This document shows positions 42,108-42,618 of a DNA stretch of 42,618 nucleotides, piece by piece. The position numbers were made by a program, and so were the translations under genes. Source of the DNA: Actinomycetota bacterium (GTDB lineage: Bacteria; Actinomycetota; Actinomycetes; S36-B12; UBA5976); NCBI GenBank assembly GCA_947486505.1, contig CANKTT010000001.1, positions 1 to 42,618 of the forward strand, written 5' to 3'. The stretch's first letter is position 1; the number at the start of each line of letters is the position of its first letter. The notes under the pieces were generated by a model that saw nothing but the letters and a program-made list of their open reading frames with translations, ran no database searches and was not told where the DNA came from.

Positions 42108-42388
42108 TGAGCGTTACTGTCCGAATCCCAACAATCCTTCGGGCCTATGTGTCCGACCAATCAACAGTTGAAGTTGAGCCAAACCCAGAAACCTTGCAAG
42201 GCGTGCTAGATGCCTTAGAAGCCATGGCGCCTGGAATTTTGCAGCGGGTAGTCTCTGATTCTGGCGAATTGCGACGCTTCGTAAATGTCTACATAAACGA
42301 TGATGACGTACGCTTCCTGGATGGACTTGATTCCCCAACTGCAAGTGGCGTAACAGTATCTATAGTTCCAGCCGTTGCAGGCGGATAA
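42107..42388 (+). CDS. CysO/MoaD/ThiS-type sulfur-carrier protein
   Basis: Ubiquitin-fold protein of 93 residues ending PAVAGG, the Gly-Gly tail that is activated and thiocarboxylated. SVTVRIPTILRAYV at the start and RRFVNVYINDDDVRFLDGL in the middle closely resemble mycobacterial CysO. There CysO donates sulfur to CysM for cysteine synthesis; here the partner by position is the ThrC-like enzyme, whose TGA stop overlaps this ATG by one base. The Gly-Gly is at the very end, so no Mec-type processing is needed. No activating E1/MoeB or Mec gene is in the window. Confidence 0.9.
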   Translation: MSVTVRIPTILRAYVSDQSTVEVEPNPETLQGVLDALEAMAPGILQRVVSDSGELRRFVNVYINDDDVRFLDGLDSPTASGVTVSIVPAVAGG

Positions 42389-42618
42389 AGCCCATCTAAT
42401 TGCTATTAAAGCCGGGTAAAAACTGAGAGTTCGTGGCGTTTTTTGCAAATGTGGCGAATACCTTGTGCTTATGTGCCGTAGAGTTAATTTTGGTCGAAGG
42501 CAAGCATTTCGTTAGAGAGCAAGACTCGAAGACAAAGATTCGCGAGCACGATGCGAACTCTCACCTTGGTGGGCAGGGAGCAAGACCCGAAGCGGCAAAC
42601 GTCGCTTCGACCCATTAA
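42389..42618. other. Non-coding tail of the window with a 15-bp near-repeat
   Basis: No convincing gene follows the sulfur carrier. GAGCAAGACTCGAAG (42517-42531) recurs with one change at 42578-42592, 61 bp later, and GAAGCG/CGCTTC bracket a short hairpin near the end. It may be the leader of the next gene, which in Streptomyces is in the cold-shock/groEL region; this cannot be confirmed here. Confidence 0.35.

Noticed and set aside
42433..42618. 61-codon open frame starting GTG at the end of the window
   Set aside because: No ribosome-binding site, no recognisable domain, unnatural composition, and it covers the repeat-bearing non-coding tail.
1..42618. CRISPR array, insertion sequence or prophage
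   Set aside because: No evenly spaced direct repeats with spacers, no transposase, integrase or phage structural gene was seen; gene order is that of a core actinobacterial chromosome.

Overview
The window is a dense, single-copy chromosomal segment of an actinobacterium. Markers visible in the sequence are carD, senX3-regX3 with a divergent phoU, a mycothiol-type glycosyltransferase (mshA), DUF2516, DUF2520 and DUF3263 proteins, an orphan NuoD paralogue, a standalone ArgA-type acetyltransferase, and aspartokinase with an internal beta start. Base composition looks AT-balanced rather than GC-rich (judged by eye, not computed), intergenic gaps are tiny, and neighbouring genes often overlap by 1-4 bp. 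This fits a streamlined freshwater lineage of the acI / Nanopelagicales (Planktophila-like) type better than a soil or pathogenic actinobacterium; that assignment is inference. No transposase, integrase, phage gene or CRISPR array is visible.

Layout. 1-5 kb: end of an MFS exporter gene, a nitronate-monooxygenase-like flavoprotein behind a triple palindrome, ppa (minus), tilS and hpt. 4.95-6.36 kb: an RNA-rich patch with SRP RNA (minus), a ProC-like reductase (minus), tRNA-Ser (minus) with a duplicated 3' end, and an undescribed 129-nt foldback element. 6.4-11.2 kb: dnaX-recR and lysC-asd. 11.2-14.3 kb: a metallophosphoesterase, an unrecognised acidic protein and an orphan NuoD. 14.4-19 kb: DUF2520-panC-coaX (pantothenate/CoA), lysS, argA. 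19-24 kb: clpC, an LhgO-like oxidase, DUF2516 and a SAM methyltransferase. 24-26.5 kb (minus): mshA, ybjN-like, gpmA. 26.5-29.2 kb: phoU divergent from senX3-regX3. 29.2-34 kb: an LpqE-like lipoprotein (minus), then carD-ispD-ispF-cysS-rlmB, then tRNA-Thr. 34.1-38.8 kb: a TetR regulator and a heme-type uptake locus in which two secreted four-cysteine proteins diverge from hmuTUV. 38.8-42.6 kb: a DMT transporter (minus), DUF3263, a LytR_C protein, then a SAM riboswitch controlling a threonine-synthase-like enzyme coupled to a CysO-type sulfur carrier.

The three most interesting systems are as follows. (1) SAM riboswitch + ThrC-like PLP enzyme + sulfur carrier ending in Gly-Gly: SAM control of a supposed threonine synthase makes most sense if the pair makes homocysteine from O-phosphohomoserine and a protein thiocarboxylate. 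(2) The hmu locus, where two paralogous secreted proteins share a GIY-x3-C / DC-x4-C-x7-H pattern and a perfect operator-like palindrome sits in the divergent promoter. (3) The tRNA-Ser / foldback region upstream of dnaX. A genome-style signal also recurs: about ten transcription units have a TANNNT-like -10 box only 6-8 nt before the start codon, implying leaderless mRNAs.
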